In this document: one piece after another, positions 63,737 through 64,000 of the stretch
Numbering within the stretch: the first letter of the stretch is position 1
Layout of the letters: each line of letters starts with the position of its first letter
From: Halodesulfovibrio sp. MK-HDV
GTDB taxonomy: Bacteria > Desulfobacterota > Desulfovibrionia > Desulfovibrionales > Desulfovibrionaceae
Assembly (NCBI RefSeq): GCF_009914765.1
Contig: NZ_WYDS01000010.1
Location: 1-64,000 of the forward strand
Direction of reading: 5' to 3'
Length of the DNA stretch: 64,000 bases
Position numbers and translations under genes: made by a program
The notes under the pieces: model-generated
The model's input: only the letters and a program-made list of their open reading frames with translations
The model's database searches: none
What the model was told of the DNA's origin: nothing

Positions 63737-64000
63737 TTAAAAAACTAAACGCAATAATGAAACCGCAAGCCAAAGCAGTCCACAGCCAAAAATTGCTGCG
63801 AGACGAATGTGTTTAATCAACTGGATCAAAGTGGCTTTATCCCATGCTTCATCACCGACACCCAGCACAGGCTTTTCTTTTACTTTTCCAAAGTACACGG
63901 CACTGCCGCCCATTGGTCTACCGTAAAGATGTGCAGCCATCGCCATTGGCCAACCAGCGTTCGGACTTTCCATTTTAGCTGCATCACGCGCAACACTATC
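63737..64000 (-). CDS. cbiB: Adenosylcobinamide-phosphate synthase, C-terminal part (cut by window)
   Basis: The frame is open to base 64000, giving the last 87 residues. The segment ARDAAKMESPNAGWPMAMAA and then GRPMGGSAVYFGKV match the conserved C-terminal core of CbiB/CobD, the membrane enzyme that attaches aminopropanol phosphate to cobyric acid in cobalamin synthesis. A final hydrophobic helix (IRLAAIFGCGLLWLAVSLL) ends the protein. The name differs by nomenclature (cbiB or cobD). Confidence 0.88.
   Translation of the reverse strand, partial: DSVARDAAKMESPNAGWPMAMAAHLYGRPMGGSAVYFGKVKEKPVLGVGDEAWDKATLIQLIKHIRLAAIFGCGLLWLAVSLLRLVF

Noticed and set aside
1-64000. CRISPR arrays, rRNA or tRNA genes
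   Set aside because: No regularly spaced repeat series and no recognisable rRNA or tRNA signature was seen in the window.

Overview
The window is a chromosomal segment of a low-to-mid GC deltaproteobacterium, most likely of the Desulfovibrionaceae (Halodesulfovibrio or a similar marine genus). I base this on the gene order fabF-glyA-dCMP deaminase-ribD-ribE-ribBA-ribH-nusB-leuS-(lptE, holA, radC), which I recall from Desulfovibrio, on the fused AccA-AccD carboxyltransferase, and on GCCTCCGGCGG-type intergenic palindromes. This placement is an inference from memory, not a search.

Layout. 1-10.2 kb: lipid, serine/glycine, pyrimidine and riboflavin biosynthesis, then nusB and leuS. 10.6-29.3 kb: housekeeping and small unknown genes (DUF697-like membrane protein with an 11-residue repeat tail, YaiI, lptE, holA, radC, acyP, lon, recQ, a MoaD-like carrier, an HDOD/GAF-PAS signalling pair, cvpA, mazG, an AI-2E family permease and several conserved-looking unknowns). 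29.4-36.2 kb: an AaeA/AaeX/AaeB-like efflux operon whose large FUSC component is frameshifted, murJ, a SAM-I type riboswitch with a complete attenuator in front of an 89-residue unknown protein, and a HAD hydrolase. 36.3-50.7 kb: a mobile island. 50.7-64 kb: ssb, an acyl-CoA/acetyl-CoA carboxylase cluster, PilZ, motAB, a purine nucleoside phosphorylase, typA, a YheT-type hydrolase, a HI0933-type flavoprotein and the end of cbiB/cobD.

The island is the most interesting part. Its right half is one long leftward operon. Three consecutive overlapping tyrosine recombinases (417, 517 and 695 residues) come first, then two small HTH/coiled-coil proteins, a RecD-like helicase and a 115-residue unknown. 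This resembles the Tn554 TnpABC, recombinase-in-trio and gamma-mobile-trio modules. Its left half carries defence cargo: a two-gene Hachiman system (HamA PD-(D/E)xK nuclease, HamB helicase) and a DUF3644/HEPN-like protein with an Rx4H motif. Between cargo and mobility operon lies a stretch of about 0.5 kb without genes, with its own TTGACA promoter, many nested hairpins and a bidirectional terminator. I interpret it as a large structured noncoding RNA, possibly of the HEARO/omega-RNA class but with no IscB-type gene nearby. The motif AAAAGTGTAAATA recurs at both ends of the island.

Two normally intact genes, nusB and the FUSC transporter, are each broken by a 9-nt A or T run that would be in frame with 8. 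This points to homopolymer sequencing error, transcriptional slippage or phase variation.
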